48,191 nt of DNA from Thermoproteota archaeon (GTDB taxonomy: Archaea; Thermoproteota; Thermoprotei_A; EX4484-217-1), in NCBI GenBank assembly GCA_029258915.1, contig JAPDJU010000011.1, forward strand, positions 1 through 48,191. The letters run 5' to 3'. The stretch's first letter is position 1; each line of letters opens with the position of its first letter. Both the position numbers and the translations under genes were made by a program. The notes beneath the pieces were generated by a model, which saw only the letters and a list, made by a program, of their open reading frames with translations, was not told the DNA's origin and ran no database searches. Positions 24,848 to 34,349 of this stretch are shown here, piece by piece.

Positions 24848-26728
24848 ATGGTCTCGAAAAAACTATTGACACGAAGTAATCTAGTGTATGTAGTGGCAGT
24901 ATCGTGGGCTCTCTTCCAACTTTACGCACTTATCTTTTTAATTGACATTTTACTTTTAAGGATAGTTCATGTAACTTTTGCCTTAATTCTCGCATACCTG
25001 ATTAAACCTTTAAGAAAACCTTTCGACAGAATCATTGACCCTATACTTATAGTTTTAGCTATAATTACATGCGGCTACTATGCGTCAATAATTGATTTAA
25101 TAGCTGAAAGAATACCCTACGTAACTCCTTTAACAACATATGATCTAATATTTGGCTCTCTACTGATAGCTCTTACTGTAGAAGCTGTAAGGAGAGCTGC
25201 TGGTAAAATTTTAGCCTTATTTATAACAGTATTTATCCTATACTGGCTATTTGGCCCCCTACTGCCTGGAATCATACATCACGATCTTAGCCCTAGACTA
25301 ATTTTTGAACAAATTAGCTTAAGTACTGCCGGTATACTTGGCTTCCTAACATACATTTCTTCAACATTCGTTTACCTATTCATTCTATTTTCAGCTCTAC
25401 TTTACGGTACAGGTATAGGCAGGTTCTACATTGACTTAGCATTAGCAAGTGTTGGTAAAACTAGAGGAGGAGGCGCTAAAGCAGCTATAATAGCTAGTTC
25501 ACTTTTCGGCACTATTTCAGGAGCATCAGTATCTAACGTATTAGCTACAGGTACTTTTACAATCCCGTTAATGAAGAAGCTAGGCTATAAACCGGCACTT
25601 GCAGGAGCTGTTGAAGCTATAGCTTCAACTGGAGGCCAGTTAATGCCTCCAATAATGGGTGCTGCCGCATTCATAATAGCTGAAATTCTAGGTGTAGACT
25701 ACCTTTACGTATGTATTGCCGCTGCTGTTCCAGCAATTCTCTACTACATAGCTTTATTTGTAACAGTAGATTTAATAGCTCAGAAAGACGGTTTAGTAGG
25801 GGTTAAGCTGAGCTCCTTTGGCTGGAGAAGCATAGTTAAAAACTCTTACCTACTCATACCTCTCATAGTTTTAATTTACAGGCTAGTAGCTATTAAGGCT
25901 CCGTTAAGAGCTATTTTAGACTCTATCATGGTTACAATTGCTCTAATAGTAATTAAAACGCTAATTATTGAAAGGAAGCCTAGAAACTTAAAGCTAATTT
26001 TCGACTCGCTACGTGACGGCAGTGTTAACGCAACAACTGTCGCATGTATTTTAGCAGGTATAGGTATTGTCGTAGGCGTTATTACTATGACGGGGTTAGG
26101 TTTGAAAATAACTAGTGGAATAATCTATGCTTCACAAGGAAATCTTGCATTGATCCTTATTTTAACCATGGGCACATGTCTACTGTTAGGTATGGGTATG
26201 CCTACAACAGCAGCATACATTTTAACAGCTTCTATTGCAGCACCTCTACTAATCGGGTTAGGGTTTAGTAAGTTAGCTGTACACTTATTCATATTTTACT
26301 TCGCAATCCTATCAGCTATAACACCCCCAGTTGCTGTAGCAGCATATGCTGCTAGCGCATTAGCAGGGTCTAACATTTATGAAACAGGTTTATTAGCGTT
26401 TAAACTAGGATTAGCAGCATATATAATACCCTACATTTTCCTAACCTACAATGACCTAATCCACCCGTCAATACAGACAATAGTTTACTTTACACTAACA
26501 CTGTTAGCGCTAACATCACTATCAATAGCTGTAACAGGGTATTTGAAAGGAAAACTAAGTGCTCCATGGAGAATAGCGTTTATAGCATTGACACCAATAA
26601 TACTAATGCCTCAGCCAATGCTGAGCATAGCTGGAACCATAATTTTTGCAGTACTAGTTGTAAGTAGAATATTTAAGTTTAAACAGCTACGCCGCTCTCC
26701 CACATACAGCTCTAAAAAGCCACCCTAG
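24848..26728 (+). CDS. TRAP transporter fused permease (DctQM, TAXI type)
   Basis: This 626-residue membrane protein joins the small (DctQ-like) and large (DctM-like) TRAP subunits, as TAXI systems do. The first four helices (about 1-110) correspond to DctQ. The rest holds the DctM core with GTISGASVSNVLATGTFTIPLMKKLGY and GQLMPPIMGAAAFIIAEILGV (first half) and GMGMPTTAAYILTASIAAPLL and ITPPVAVAAYAASALAG (second half). It couples solute uptake to a Na+ or H+ gradient. It forms an operon with the binding protein. The length is typical and no break is seen. The downstream gene is convergent. Confidence 0.9.
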   Translation: MVSKKLLTRSNLVYVVAVSWALFQLYALIFLIDILLLRIVHVTFALILAYLIKPLRKPFDRIIDPILIVLAIITCGYYASIIDLIAERIPYVTPLTTYDLIFGSLLIALTVEAVRRAAGKILALFITVFILYWLFGPLLPGIIHHDLSPRLIFEQISLSTAGILGFLTYISSTFVYLFILFSALLYGTGIGRFYIDLALASVGKTRGGGAKAAIIASSLFGTISGASVSNVLATGTFTIPLMKKLGYKPALAGAVEAIASTGGQLMPPIMGAAAFIIAEILGVDYLYVCIAAAVPAILYYIALFVTVDLIAQKDGLVGVKLSSFGWRSIVKNSYLLIPLIVLIYRLVAIKAPLRAILDSIMVTIALIVIKTLIIERKPRNLKLIFDSLRDGSVNATTVACILAGIGIVVGVITMTGLGLKITSGIIYASQGNLALILILTMGTCLLLGMGMPTTAAYILTASIAAPLLIGLGFSKLAVHLFIFYFAILSAITPPVAVAAYAASALAGSNIYETGLLAFKLGLAAYIIPYIFLTYNDLIHPSIQTIVYFTLTLLALTSLSIAVTGYLKGKLSAPWRIAFIALTPIILMPQPMLSIAGTIIFAVLVVSRIFKFKQLRRSPTYSSKKPP

Positions 26729-26799
26729 CCTCTAAAAGTTCGTTTCATTAGGAGCGTATGGGTCTAAAAGAAAGTGGGTTAAAAAACTTATTTGAGCTA

Positions 26800-28077
26800 T
26801 TAGCTGCTTCTGCTCCACACCCCTGAAGTTAAGTCTATTTCGCCTTCTGTCTTCGCAACAATTATTGTTCCAGTTAGGTCTCCTGTAACGTTAACCATTG
26901 TTCTACCCATATCTAAGATAACATCAATACCTGCAATCATGCTGTAAGCTAGTGCTACAGCTGGGTCTGTTAAAGGCAGTCCTACAGCTTCAAGTACCAT
27001 AGCTAACATTATGAGGCCAGCGCCGGGAACTCCAGCTGTACCTATTGATGCTAGAACAGCTGTTAACACTATAATGAACTGTTTATCGATACCTAACGGT
27101 ATTCCTAAAGCATTAGCTATGAATATCGTACATATTGCCTGGTACATTGCAGTACCGTCCATGTTTATAGTGGCTCCTAATGGCAGTGTGAAGGAATACA
27201 CGGACCTGCCTATTCTGAAGTTTTGATCTGCAACAGTCATTGTTACTGGTAGAGTTCCTGAACTGCTTCTCGTTACAAACGCCGTTAACATAGCTTCCCT
27301 AGCTCCCTTCAGGAAAGTAAGAATGCTTAGTTTGAAAGCCCCTAAAACACCGCCGTAAACAAGGAATATATGTATAAACAATCCTACGTATAACGCTATA
27401 ACAACTATGGCTAATGGCCCTAAAACCCCTGGCCCATATTTAGCAACAACATATCCTATTAAAGCAAATACACCTATAGGGGCGTACTGAAGAACTCCTC
27501 TAACTATCTTATATATACATTCAGCTAAACCGTCAAATATTTGGTAAACAGTGTTAGCAGCTGCTCTTACTCTCTCTATCCTACTTTCTCTTAAATAGGC
27601 TATGGCAATTCCCAACACTATTGCGAAGAATATTATCTGCAAAACCTTCCCTTGCATTAAAGCTGCAAACGGGTTTGTCGGTATTATGTTTAAAAGTACT
27701 TCAACCATTGATGGCGGCGGTTTCACAGTTACTTCTTTAGCTTCTCCAGCCAACTGCAAGCCAACACCTGGTCTGAAAACATTAGCCATAGCTATACCAA
27801 TAACTACTGCAACAGCTGAGGTAACTAGGTAATAGACTATTATTTTAATACCAACCTTACCTAACCTAGCCGGCGAAATACTTGCAGCACCAATAACCAA
27901 TGAGAACAGAATTATTGGTGCTACAATCATTTTTAATAATCTAATAAACAGGTCGCCGAGAGGCTTTATAGCGGCTATAGGTTCACCAATTATTGCGCCG
28001 ATAATAATGCCCAGAACGAAGCCGATTAGTATTTTGTAGATAACAGGGTACTCAAGGTACCTCTTAAACCAGCTCAT
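26800..28077 (-). CDS. DAACS family glutamate/aspartate or dicarboxylate symporter (GltPh-like)
   Basis: This symporter of about 425 residues is close in motif to GltPh of Pyrococcus. It has [12 protein letters not shown] in hairpin 1, [14 protein letters not shown] in helix 7, [10 protein letters not shown] in hairpin 2, and helix 8 [20 protein letters not shown], which carries the GltPh residues for the amino group (Asp) and the side-chain carboxylate (Arg). Na+-coupled aspartate/glutamate uptake is the best guess. The open frame reaches an ATG at 28098, but AGGTG lies 8 nt before the inner ATG at 28077 ([12 protein letters not shown]), so I use that start. It is convergent with the TRAP operon and a paralogue of the 19188 gene. 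Confidence 0.9.
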   Translation of the reverse strand: MSWFKRYLEYPVIYKILIGFVLGIIIGAIIGEPIAAIKPLGDLFIRLLKMIVAPIILFSLVIGAASISPARLGKVGIKIIVYYLVTSAVAVVIGIAMANVFRPGVGLQLAGEAKEVTVKPPPSMVEVLLNIIPTNPFAALMQGKVLQIIFFAIVLGIAIAYLRESRIERVRAAANTVYQIFDGLAECIYKIVRGVLQYAPIGVFALIGYVVAKYGPGVLGPLAIVVIALYVGLFIHIFLVYGGVLGAFKLSILTFLKGAREAMLTAFVTRSSSGTLPVTMTVADQNFRIGRSVYSFTLPLGATINMDGTAMYQAICTIFIANALGIPLGIDKQFIIVLTAVLASIGTAGVPGAGLIMLAMVLEAVGLPLTDPAVALAYSMIAGIDVILDMGRTMVNVTGDLTGTIIVAKTEGEIDLTSGVWSRSS

Positions 28078-28308
28078 GCAGAAACACCTACTAAACAAAA
28101 CTCTGTAGACACTGTTAAAAAATCTTTACTTTAAACCACTTGTGCAGAAGTCTATCAAATATGTACTGCTCACATCAATAACTAGGACACCACGGTAACA
28201 TGGGATTGTAAATGAATAGGCAGAATAGGCGAAGTAGATTCTCTTTTCTTATATTGTATTTGAAAAGTTGTCTTAAACAAGAATATTCCATTTTAGAAAA
28301 TATTTAAT

Positions 28309-29644
28309 TCAATATATACAGTGTTTTTTCGCATATAAGTACATTGTTACAATGTTTTCTATTGGTGTTTCAGGCTGCGGTGAGTGTGTAGGTGCGAGAA
28401 TTAGGCCTCCATTTTTCCCACATTCTTGAAACGTTTTCTTAACAACACTTTTAACTTCTTCTACCGTGCCGAAAGGTAGTGTTGTTTGAACAGATATTGT
28501 ACCGTGGAGGGTTAGTTTATTGCCTCATTTCTTTTTCACATATGCTGGGTTTATGCATTCAGGCTGTATAGGGTTTAGTATTTGAACACCTATTTCTATT
28601 AAGTCATCCACTATGGGCTCAATGTATCCGTCGCTATGGTAGAATATGTAAACACTGTTTTTAGAATGCTTTTTTATTTCATGTATGAGCATTCTCATAC
28701 GTGGTTTAAAGTATTTTCTCCAAATAGCCTGTGAAACAATCATTGTTGTTTGCATACCGAAATCGTCGCCTAACTGGACAATGTCTACACCCATATCTAT
28801 GAAGTATTTTGCTTCACGAATCCTATAGTCTAATAGTCTATCTAGTAGTTTGTTAGCGAATTTAGGGTTCCCATATAAATCCATTATGAACAGGTTAAAT
28901 CCTCTTAAAGCCCATGCTTGCTCAAATAGGCTACCCCATGAATGGGCTCCCACAACGTATTTGTCCCTATATTTTTTAACAGCTTTTTCAGCTTCAACAT
29001 ATCTTGAAGGATCATCAGGGTCTGGGAATTCGTAACTATCTAAGTCTATTTCTGATAGTAGATGGTAGACTATTTGCTTATTTGAGTACTTAGGATATTT
29101 TGGGAACTTCAGAAACACTGCATTTATATTTCTCTTTTACATTATGAGTGATGAAACCGTTAGGCTTTGCCGATGACAGCCCTCTCCCGCACCCCGTGGT
29201 GTGCGGGGATGTAGCCCCCAATAAACCACCAACCGGAGATGAGGCGGCTAAGGGGGAAGCCCGTGCAAACCCTCAAAATACCCATAGTTACCAAAAGATA
29301 ATGCACGGGCAACCACGTATCTCCAATGCAGCCTATCCGATGTTGGCTCATATCTTACACCTCACTCATCTTCGAAAAGGTTTTTCACTCAGCTGTTTAA
29401 GGTAGTTGTCGAAAGGCAAGCCTACATATTTTGCTTTCTTCTTGAAATCTTCTGAAACACCTCTTTCAACATGTCTAAGATCTATTCCTAAATAGTTTAG
29501 AATAGCTTCCCTATTGTTTATACCGAAATATTCTATTAGCTTAGCCCATGTATCTGAGCGGAAACGTCCCTCAGGTTCATCTAAGGGAACTCTATCTGGC
29601 TCTACATGTTCAAGTGTTTTAAACACTCTTTCCCTATGATCCAT
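28309..29644 (-). pseudogene. UroD/MtaA-type methyltransferase gene disrupted by an insertion and a TGA
   Basis: The N-terminal piece (ATG 29644; MDHRERVFKTLEHVEPDRVPL) is a clear uroporphyrinogen-decarboxylase-family start of 92 codons and stops inside the end of an inserted element. The gene resumes one frame over at about 29136 with INAVFLKFPKYP and then ANKLLDRLLDYRI, VDIVQLGDDFG, YIFYHSDGYIEPIV and NPIQPECINP. It reaches TGA at 28525-28527 and continues in frame as GNKLTLHGTISVQTTLPFG to a stop at 28309. Without the breaks it would be about 360 residues, the normal size for MtaA/CmuA-like proteins that methylate or demethylate corrinoid cofactors. The corrinoid protein gene lies 22 bp upstream in the same direction. 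Confidence 0.82.
29144..29369. mobile_element. 226-bp GC-rich insertion in the uroD-type gene, probable IS200/IS605 right-end remnant
   Basis: The block is far more GC-rich than its surroundings and sits where the methyltransferase frame breaks. It is bounded by ATGAGTGA (29144-29151) and its exact complement TCACTCAT (29362-29369). Inside are two strong hairpins: CCCGCAC (29186-29192) with GTGCGGG (29201-29207), and GCCCGTGCA (29259-29267) with TGCACGGGC (29302-29310). On the plus strand it carries AGCCCCCAA and CTAAGGGGGAAGCCCGTG (29248-29265), close to AGCCCCCAA and CTAGGGGGAACCGTG at the TnpB relic near 21 kb. I infer a tnpB-less remnant keeping the tnpB tail and guide-RNA region. The end repeats could be coincidental. 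Confidence 0.6.
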
Positions 29645-29666
29645 AGCGTCTTAGCCTCTAATCTCT

Positions 29667-30371
29667 TCAATCCTTTAAACCTAACAGTTTTTTACAAACC
29701 CTTACAGCTTCAACAGCGTCTTTCCCGTAGCCGTCAGCTCCAACTTCTTTAGCGAAAGATTCTGTAACAGCCGCACCTCCAACAACTATTTTCACCTTAT
29801 CTCTTAGCCCCTTGCTTTTTAAAGCATCTATTACGTGTTTTATTTCATCAATAACTGTTGTTAGTAGAGCAGACATACCCAATATGTCTGGCCTATATTT
29901 TTCAACTGCTTCAACAAATTTTTCCGCAGGAACATCTACACCTAAATCTATTACCTCGAAACCAGCTATTCTAAGCATTGTCGCTACAATGTTTTTACCT
30001 ATATCGTGTAAATCACCTTTAACAGTTCCAATAACAACAGTACCCAGCCTCCTACCAGCTTCCCCTACACTCAGCCTTGGCTCAATAATTTCACTCATAA
30101 TCTCCTTAAATAGCTGACCTGAAACAATAAGTTCGGAAAGGAAAAACTCACCCTCCTCAAACTTTTCACCAACAACACCCATAGCAGGTCTCAAAGCCTT
30201 CTCTACAACATCTAAAGGATCAATATGTAACTCATCAACAGCCCTCTTAACCAGTCTCTTAGTCTCGTCAGAATCAAACTCTAAAAACCTCTCCTTAATA
30301 TCTTCAAGTATCTTCCCCTCAACCAAACCATAACCCACCGTAAAACCCGATACTACCCTAATTAATATCAC
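29667..30371 (-). CDS. Corrinoid (B12)-binding methyltransferase protein, MtbC/MttC-like
   Basis: A helical cap domain (about 20-105; ETKRLVKRAVDELHIDPLDV, GEKFEEGEFFLSEL) precedes the Rossmann B12-binding domain with the base-off ligand motif D120-L-H122-D-I-G125 in GTVKGDLHDIGKNIV, then LGVDVPAEKFVEAVEKY, GMSALLTTV and VVGGAAVTESFAKEVGADGY. Such proteins carry methyl groups between a substrate-specific methyltransferase and a second enzyme. Its neighbour, the UroD-type methyltransferase, is broken. Start: GTG 30371 is the longest, but GGTGGG six nt before a TTG at codon 16 suggests a shorter protein starting near VEGKILEDI. No substrate-specific MtbB/MtaB-type gene is in the window. Confidence 0.9.
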   Translation of the reverse strand: MILIRVVSGFTVGYGLVEGKILEDIKERFLEFDSDETKRLVKRAVDELHIDPLDVVEKALRPAMGVVGEKFEEGEFFLSELIVSGQLFKEIMSEIIEPRLSVGEAGRRLGTVVIGTVKGDLHDIGKNIVATMLRIAGFEVIDLGVDVPAEKFVEAVEKYRPDILGMSALLTTVIDEIKHVIDALKSKGLRDKVKIVVGGAAVTESFAKEVGADGYGKDAVEAVRVCKKLLGLKD

Positions 30372-30471
30372 TATTCCACTAAAACCTTATGCTAACTTTT
30401 TAAGCATATGCTTAGTTATCACTAAAAACTATGGCTAGGATGTAGGGCAAGCACTCACATCTTCTTTTAAC

Positions 30472-31305
30472 TTAAAGTTTTCTACAGATTACCATGAAGT
30501 GTTCGCTAGTTCCGGCAACGCTTGGATGGGTACATGTTTTTAGATGGGTTTCCCACCACACTTTCCATGATTCAGGGTATTTTTTAAAGAGCCTATTTAA
30601 TTCTCTTCTATGCCATGTCGCTAAACCTTCAAGACCAACTGTTTCAAGGATTTGTAGTTTTCTTTTTCTAAGCGACTCCTCCAATTCTTCTAATAAGTAG
30701 AAATAACATGGAGCAAAACCGTATTCACCATAGTAATTACCTGTGTCTCTAATTTCCTGAAAATAGTTAAGTTTTATACGCTCCGGGAAATTAACTAACC
30801 CGCCTATTAAAGCAGCTAATCTTCCAATCACAGAGATAAATATTGGAGCATTTTTCTTTGCAACTCTAACCAGCTCGTCAATAGCTTTTTCCCTTCTCTC
30901 CTCAACTACAATATGGGATAAGGCCCCACCTAAACATAGCACAGCATCGAACGTATTGTCTTCAAACATAGATAAGTCATCTATAGAACCTTCTATAATC
31001 TGCTTTACCCTACTTTGAACCCTTGCCTTCCTAATCTGCTTCTTAGCAATTTCCAACAGTTTTAGCGTTAAATCAAGTAAAACAACATTATAACCCATTT
31101 TAGCAAGCTCAACAGTATATCTTCCAGGACCCCCACCAGCATCTAAAACCAAGCCTTTCTTTGGAAGATACTTTTTAAGAAAATACATTGTAGTATCAAA
31201 TTCTAACCTATGATAAGGATCCCTAACAAGCCTCCTCCACTCTTTTACACCTAGCTCAGAATAATACTTCCTAACCAACTCCTTAAAACACACATCATTT
31301 TCCAT
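30472..31305 (-). CDS. Class I SAM-dependent methyltransferase
   Basis: The 277-residue protein shows a complete SAM-binding fold: motif I GLVLDAGGGPGRYTVELA, an acidic end of strand 2 in NVVLLDLT, IIEGSIDDLSMFEDNTFDAVLCLGG (motifs II and III), and VRVAKKNAPIFISVIGR. The C-terminal 100 residues (GNYYGEYGFAPCYFYLLEEL, then WHRRELNRLFKKYPE) are the variable substrate region. Likely a small-molecule methyltransferase; the substrate is not known. The gene stands alone between the corrinoid protein and the sugar ABC operon, with an inverted repeat over its promoter region. It is intact, unlike the methyltransferase relic at 16.5 kb. Confidence 0.85.
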   Translation of the reverse strand: MENDVCFKELVRKYYSELGVKEWRRLVRDPYHRLEFDTTMYFLKKYLPKKGLVLDAGGGPGRYTVELAKMGYNVVLLDLTLKLLEIAKKQIRKARVQSRVKQIIEGSIDDLSMFEDNTFDAVLCLGGALSHIVVEERREKAIDELVRVAKKNAPIFISVIGRLAALIGGLVNFPERIKLNYFQEIRDTGNYYGEYGFAPCYFYLLEELEESLRKRKLQILETVGLEGLATWHRRELNRLFKKYPESWKVWWETHLKTCTHPSVAGTSEHFMVICRKL

Positions 31306-31325
31306 ATTTTACAGCTACAATAAAT

Positions 31326-31357
31326 CAATACTTAAACTTTACAGATTAAAAGTATTG
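31326..31357. promoter_or_regulatory. Inverted repeat in the methyltransferase promoter region
   Basis: CAATACTT (31326-31333) and AAGTATTG (31350-31357) are exact reverse complements with a 16-nt spacer. They lie 21-52 nt upstream of the methyltransferase start, where the TATA/BRE elements should be (GTTTAAGT on the minus strand at about 31332-31339). It is a candidate operator. Confidence 0.45.
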
Positions 31358-31435
31358 CTTCAATTATTAGAACATCTGCTGATGAGTTAAGTACAAGAGA
31401 CTTGCATTATAACCTCGTACATGAAGTTAGGCATG

Positions 31436-32509
31436 CTAAGGATTTATTGTACATATTCTTTTTCCATTGCTATTAAATAAATGCAGTTTCTTTACATAAA
31501 TCCTTACTTCATCGCCGTCTCTTATGTTTTCTTCAGCTAAAACTCTCATTGATATTTCATTAAGAATATTTACTTTAGCATATCTTCTAGAACCGACATA
31601 CTCTACAAGAATAACTTTCCCTATAAAATGAGCATTTTCTAAGCTGGTACTTGCAATAGCCTCGTCGGGTCTTATACCTACATATACTATGTTACCATGT
31701 TTCGTTATATAGCCTTTAACATTTAAAGTATCTATTAGTGGATGATCTATCTTAAGCTTAAATAGGTTCATAGGTGGGTCGCCTATGAAGCCAGCTATAA
31801 ACACGTTAGCCGGTTTTCCGTATAGTTCTTCAGGAGGCCCTATTTGCTGAGCTATTCCGCTTTTTAAAATCATTATACGGTCTCCTACAGCAAAAGCATC
31901 TGCTTGATCGTGGGTTACAAGAATAGTTGTTATCCCTAAATTTTTCTGCAATTCTCTAACAAATTCTCGAGCAGTAATTCTAATTCTTGCATCTAAATTA
32001 CTAAAGGGCTCATCTAGCAAAAGTACGTTAGGCTGTTTTACAAGGGCTCTAGCTACTGCCACACGCTGTTGCTGACCTCCAGACATGTGTGCTGGTTTTC
32101 TATAAAGTAAATCACTTATTTCTAGAGCTTCTGCAACCTCTCTAACACGTTTATCGATTTCGTCTTTAGGAAGCTTTTTTATTCTTAAAGGAAAGGCTAT
32201 GTTATCGTAAGCAGTCATATGGGGATATAGTGCCCAATTTTGAAATACCATTCCAATATTTCTATCCCTAGGTTCAACATAAATGCCTTCATTTGCATCG
32301 ACAACAACCTCATCGCCTATTATAACTCTACCTTTTGTTGGAACTTCAAGGCCAGCTATAATTCTTAACAACGTTGTTTTACCTGAACCCGAGGGTCCAA
32401 GAACTACGAAGAATTCTCCAGGCTTTATTTTTAAGCTAACATTTTTTAACGCTACCACATTTGGTGGAAAAACTTTCGTAACATCATCTATAATTATCCC
32501 TGCAGCCAT
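31436..32509 (-). CDS. Sugar ABC importer ATP-binding protein (MalK/UgpC family)
   Basis: This 357-residue ATPase has GPSGSGKT (38-45), a Q-loop in NIGMVFQNWALYPH, signature MSGGQQQRVAVARAL, Walker B LLLDEPFSNLDA and switch His in LVTHDQADAF. A C-terminal OB/TOBE domain (about 240-357; YVGIRPDEA, VEYVGSRRYAKVNI) is typical of the MalK/CUT1 branch. It energises uptake by the two permeases encoded just upstream (25 bp away). It is the last gene of the operon, and the order binding protein, permease, permease, ATPase is the normal archaeal one. With TrmB and TreT nearby, trehalose or maltose is the likely cargo. Confidence 0.92.
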   Translation of the reverse strand: MAAGIIIDDVTKVFPPNVVALKNVSLKIKPGEFFVVLGPSGSGKTTLLRIIAGLEVPTKGRVIIGDEVVVDANEGIYVEPRDRNIGMVFQNWALYPHMTAYDNIAFPLRIKKLPKDEIDKRVREVAEALEISDLLYRKPAHMSGGQQQRVAVARALVKQPNVLLLDEPFSNLDARIRITAREFVRELQKNLGITTILVTHDQADAFAVGDRIMILKSGIAQQIGPPEELYGKPANVFIAGFIGDPPMNLFKLKIDHPLIDTLNVKGYITKHGNIVYVGIRPDEAIASTSLENAHFIGKVILVEYVGSRRYAKVNILNEISMRVLAEENIRDGDEVRIYVKKLHLFNSNGKRICTINP

Positions 32510-32534
32510 TACGCATTCACCTTAATGAAAAATA

Positions 32535-33413
32535 TTATTTCTTCATAGCCCATCCTCTAAAACCACCCATATAGTATTTATTAAATATTATATACACTAT
32601 TAAGGGAACTATCATGGCAAGAACAGAGCCTGAAGACAATAACCCCCAATCTATTTGGTACTGGCCTTTCAATCTCGGAAGCATTTGGGTTATAACCATT
32701 TTATTAGGGTCAAATATAAGCATTAAGGCAAAGAAGAAATCATTCCATACCCATGCGAACTGCAGTACTGATGCCGATATAATACCAGGTAACGATATGG
32801 GAAGAACTATTTTAAAGAATATTTGCCTATTGGTTGCTCCATCGACTCGTGCAATTTCCTCTAATTCTTTTGGAAGCATTGAGAAATAGTTTCTTAAGAA
32901 GAAGGTTATCCATGGAATACCCCATGACGAATGTATTAGTATTAGTCCAAGATATGTGTTTAATAACCGCATGTTGTTAAGCATAAAGAAAATAGGTATA
33001 ATAGTCATTTGTTGGGGTGCAGCCATAAGAAATAGCATTGTAACAAACAGGTAATTCTTTATAGGGAAACTAAAACGTGCAAAAGCATATGCTGCTAAAG
33101 CAGCTAACATAACAGGTATTATCGTACTTGGAACAGCTATTATAAAGGAATTCATGAACCCACGTAGTAGTGAAAACATAGGGTTGAAAAGTGCGTCAAC
33201 ATAGTTTTTAAGAGTAGGGGTAAACGGCGAAACACTCCACCAACCACTAACTACTTCACTAAAAGGCCTTATAGATGTCATGAATATACCTATGAAAGGC
33301 AGAACCCACAATACGCCAATAGTCCAAGCGACAATATTAGCTATAAGCCATTTTAACGGCGACCCTAAAAGTCCTCCACGATACCCTTTCAATAGCTTTC
33401 TTTTAGCGCCCAC
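32535..33413 (-). CDS. Sugar ABC importer permease (MalG-like)
   Basis: The 292-residue permease has six membrane helices. The inner EAA loop reads ELEEIARVDGATNRQIFFKIVLPISLPG, the contact point with the ATPase. The N-terminal RGGLLGSPLKWLIANIVAW and FMTSIRPFSEVVSGWW segments are standard for the MalG half of CUT1 sugar importers. It ends close to the MalK-like gene and starts one base after the MalF-like stop. Translation is probably coupled. Substrate choice is set mainly by the binding protein and MalF-like subunit. Confidence 0.9.
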   Translation of the reverse strand: MGAKRKLLKGYRGGLLGSPLKWLIANIVAWTIGVLWVLPFIGIFMTSIRPFSEVVSGWWSVSPFTPTLKNYVDALFNPMFSLLRGFMNSFIIAVPSTIIPVMLAALAAYAFARFSFPIKNYLFVTMLFLMAAPQQMTIIPIFFMLNNMRLLNTYLGLILIHSSWGIPWITFFLRNYFSMLPKELEEIARVDGATNRQIFFKIVLPISLPGIISASVLQFAWVWNDFFFALMLIFDPNKMVITQMLPRLKGQYQIDWGLLSSGSVLAMIVPLIVYIIFNKYYMGGFRGWAMKK

Positions 33414-33414
33414 T

Positions 33415-34329
33415 TCATTTACCTCTGGTAATCATTCTTACCCAAATAACTACTACTGGCAAAATGACTATGGTTAAAATAGTTGCTACAGTAGCAGCCA
33501 TAGGGTAGTTTTGAACTCTGGCAAAGTAGTCATACATGAGTAAAGCTAAAACCATTGAAGCGCCGCCAGGACCTCCTAATGTTGATGCGTAAACTATGTC
33601 GAATATTTTTAAATCCCATAAAATAGTCATTGCAATAACAGTTATTGTAACAGGTTTTAACTGAGGTACAATAATTTTAAACAGTATTGTTTTAAAATCC
33701 GCTCCATCAACTACAGCTGCTTCAATGGTTTCCTTGGGTATGGATGCTAAACCAGCTGAGTATATTGTCACAGTAAAACCAGTCCATAACCATACAGAAC
33801 CAAGTATTAGGGAAAACAATGCTGTATTCGGATAAATAGTCCAGCTCCTAGCTGCCCATTCTAACCCTGTTATTTTCAAAAATAAATTTACAACACCTAA
33901 GTCTTTATCAAACGAAAACTGTATTAGCAAGCCGCCAACTATCATTGGAATAACCATTCCAAGGAAAATAAAGGACCTAATAATAGATCCTCCTTTCACA
34001 TGTTGAAAAAGTGTTGCTAATAAAAGTCCAAGTATTATTGTTAAAGGGAGGTGTAAGGCGATCCATATAATGTTATGTATTATAGCTCCCATAGGGAAAG
34101 ATAGTGTTTCAAGTCCATGGCGATTAATAAATTTAAAACTTAAAAGAACTTCATAATAGTTTTCGGCGCCAATAGGTTTACCTTTAGTTATATCTATACC
34201 TGGAACAGGGTTTATATTGAAACTTAAAATAATAGTTGCTACTATAGGATATATAACAAAGATAATTATAAGAATAAAACTAGGAATTAAAAAAGAAAAT
34301 TTACTTAATATAGAGCCTCTAGCTTTCAT
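33415..34329 (-). CDS. Sugar ABC importer permease (MalF-like)
   Basis: The 304-residue protein has six membrane helices and the EAA loop IPKETIEAAVVDGADFKTILFKIIVPQLKP. The first helix (FLIPSFILIIIFVIYPIVATIIL) and the periplasmic loop with PVPGIDITKGKPIGAENYYEVL are characteristic of CUT1 MalF/UgpA-type subunits. It lies 20 bp after the binding-protein gene and one base before the MalG-like gene. It lacks the large extra periplasmic domain of E. coli MalF, as usual in archaea. Confidence 0.9.
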   Translation of the reverse strand: MKARGSILSKFSFLIPSFILIIIFVIYPIVATIILSFNINPVPGIDITKGKPIGAENYYEVLLSFKFINRHGLETLSFPMGAIIHNIIWIALHLPLTIILGLLLATLFQHVKGGSIIRSFIFLGMVIPMIVGGLLIQFSFDKDLGVVNLFLKITGLEWAARSWTIYPNTALFSLILGSVWLWTGFTVTIYSAGLASIPKETIEAAVVDGADFKTILFKIIVPQLKPVTITVIAMTILWDLKIFDIVYASTLGGPGGASMVLALLMYDYFARVQNYPMAATVATILTIVILPVVVIWVRMITRGK

Positions 34330-34349
34330 GGTGTTTTTACCGTTTAATA

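Noticed and set aside
29148-29405. 85-codon plus-strand ORF across the insertion in the uroD-type gene
   Set aside because: It crosses the right border of the insertion into antisense of the methyltransferase. Only its left part may reflect a degraded TnpB tail, so it is not a gene.
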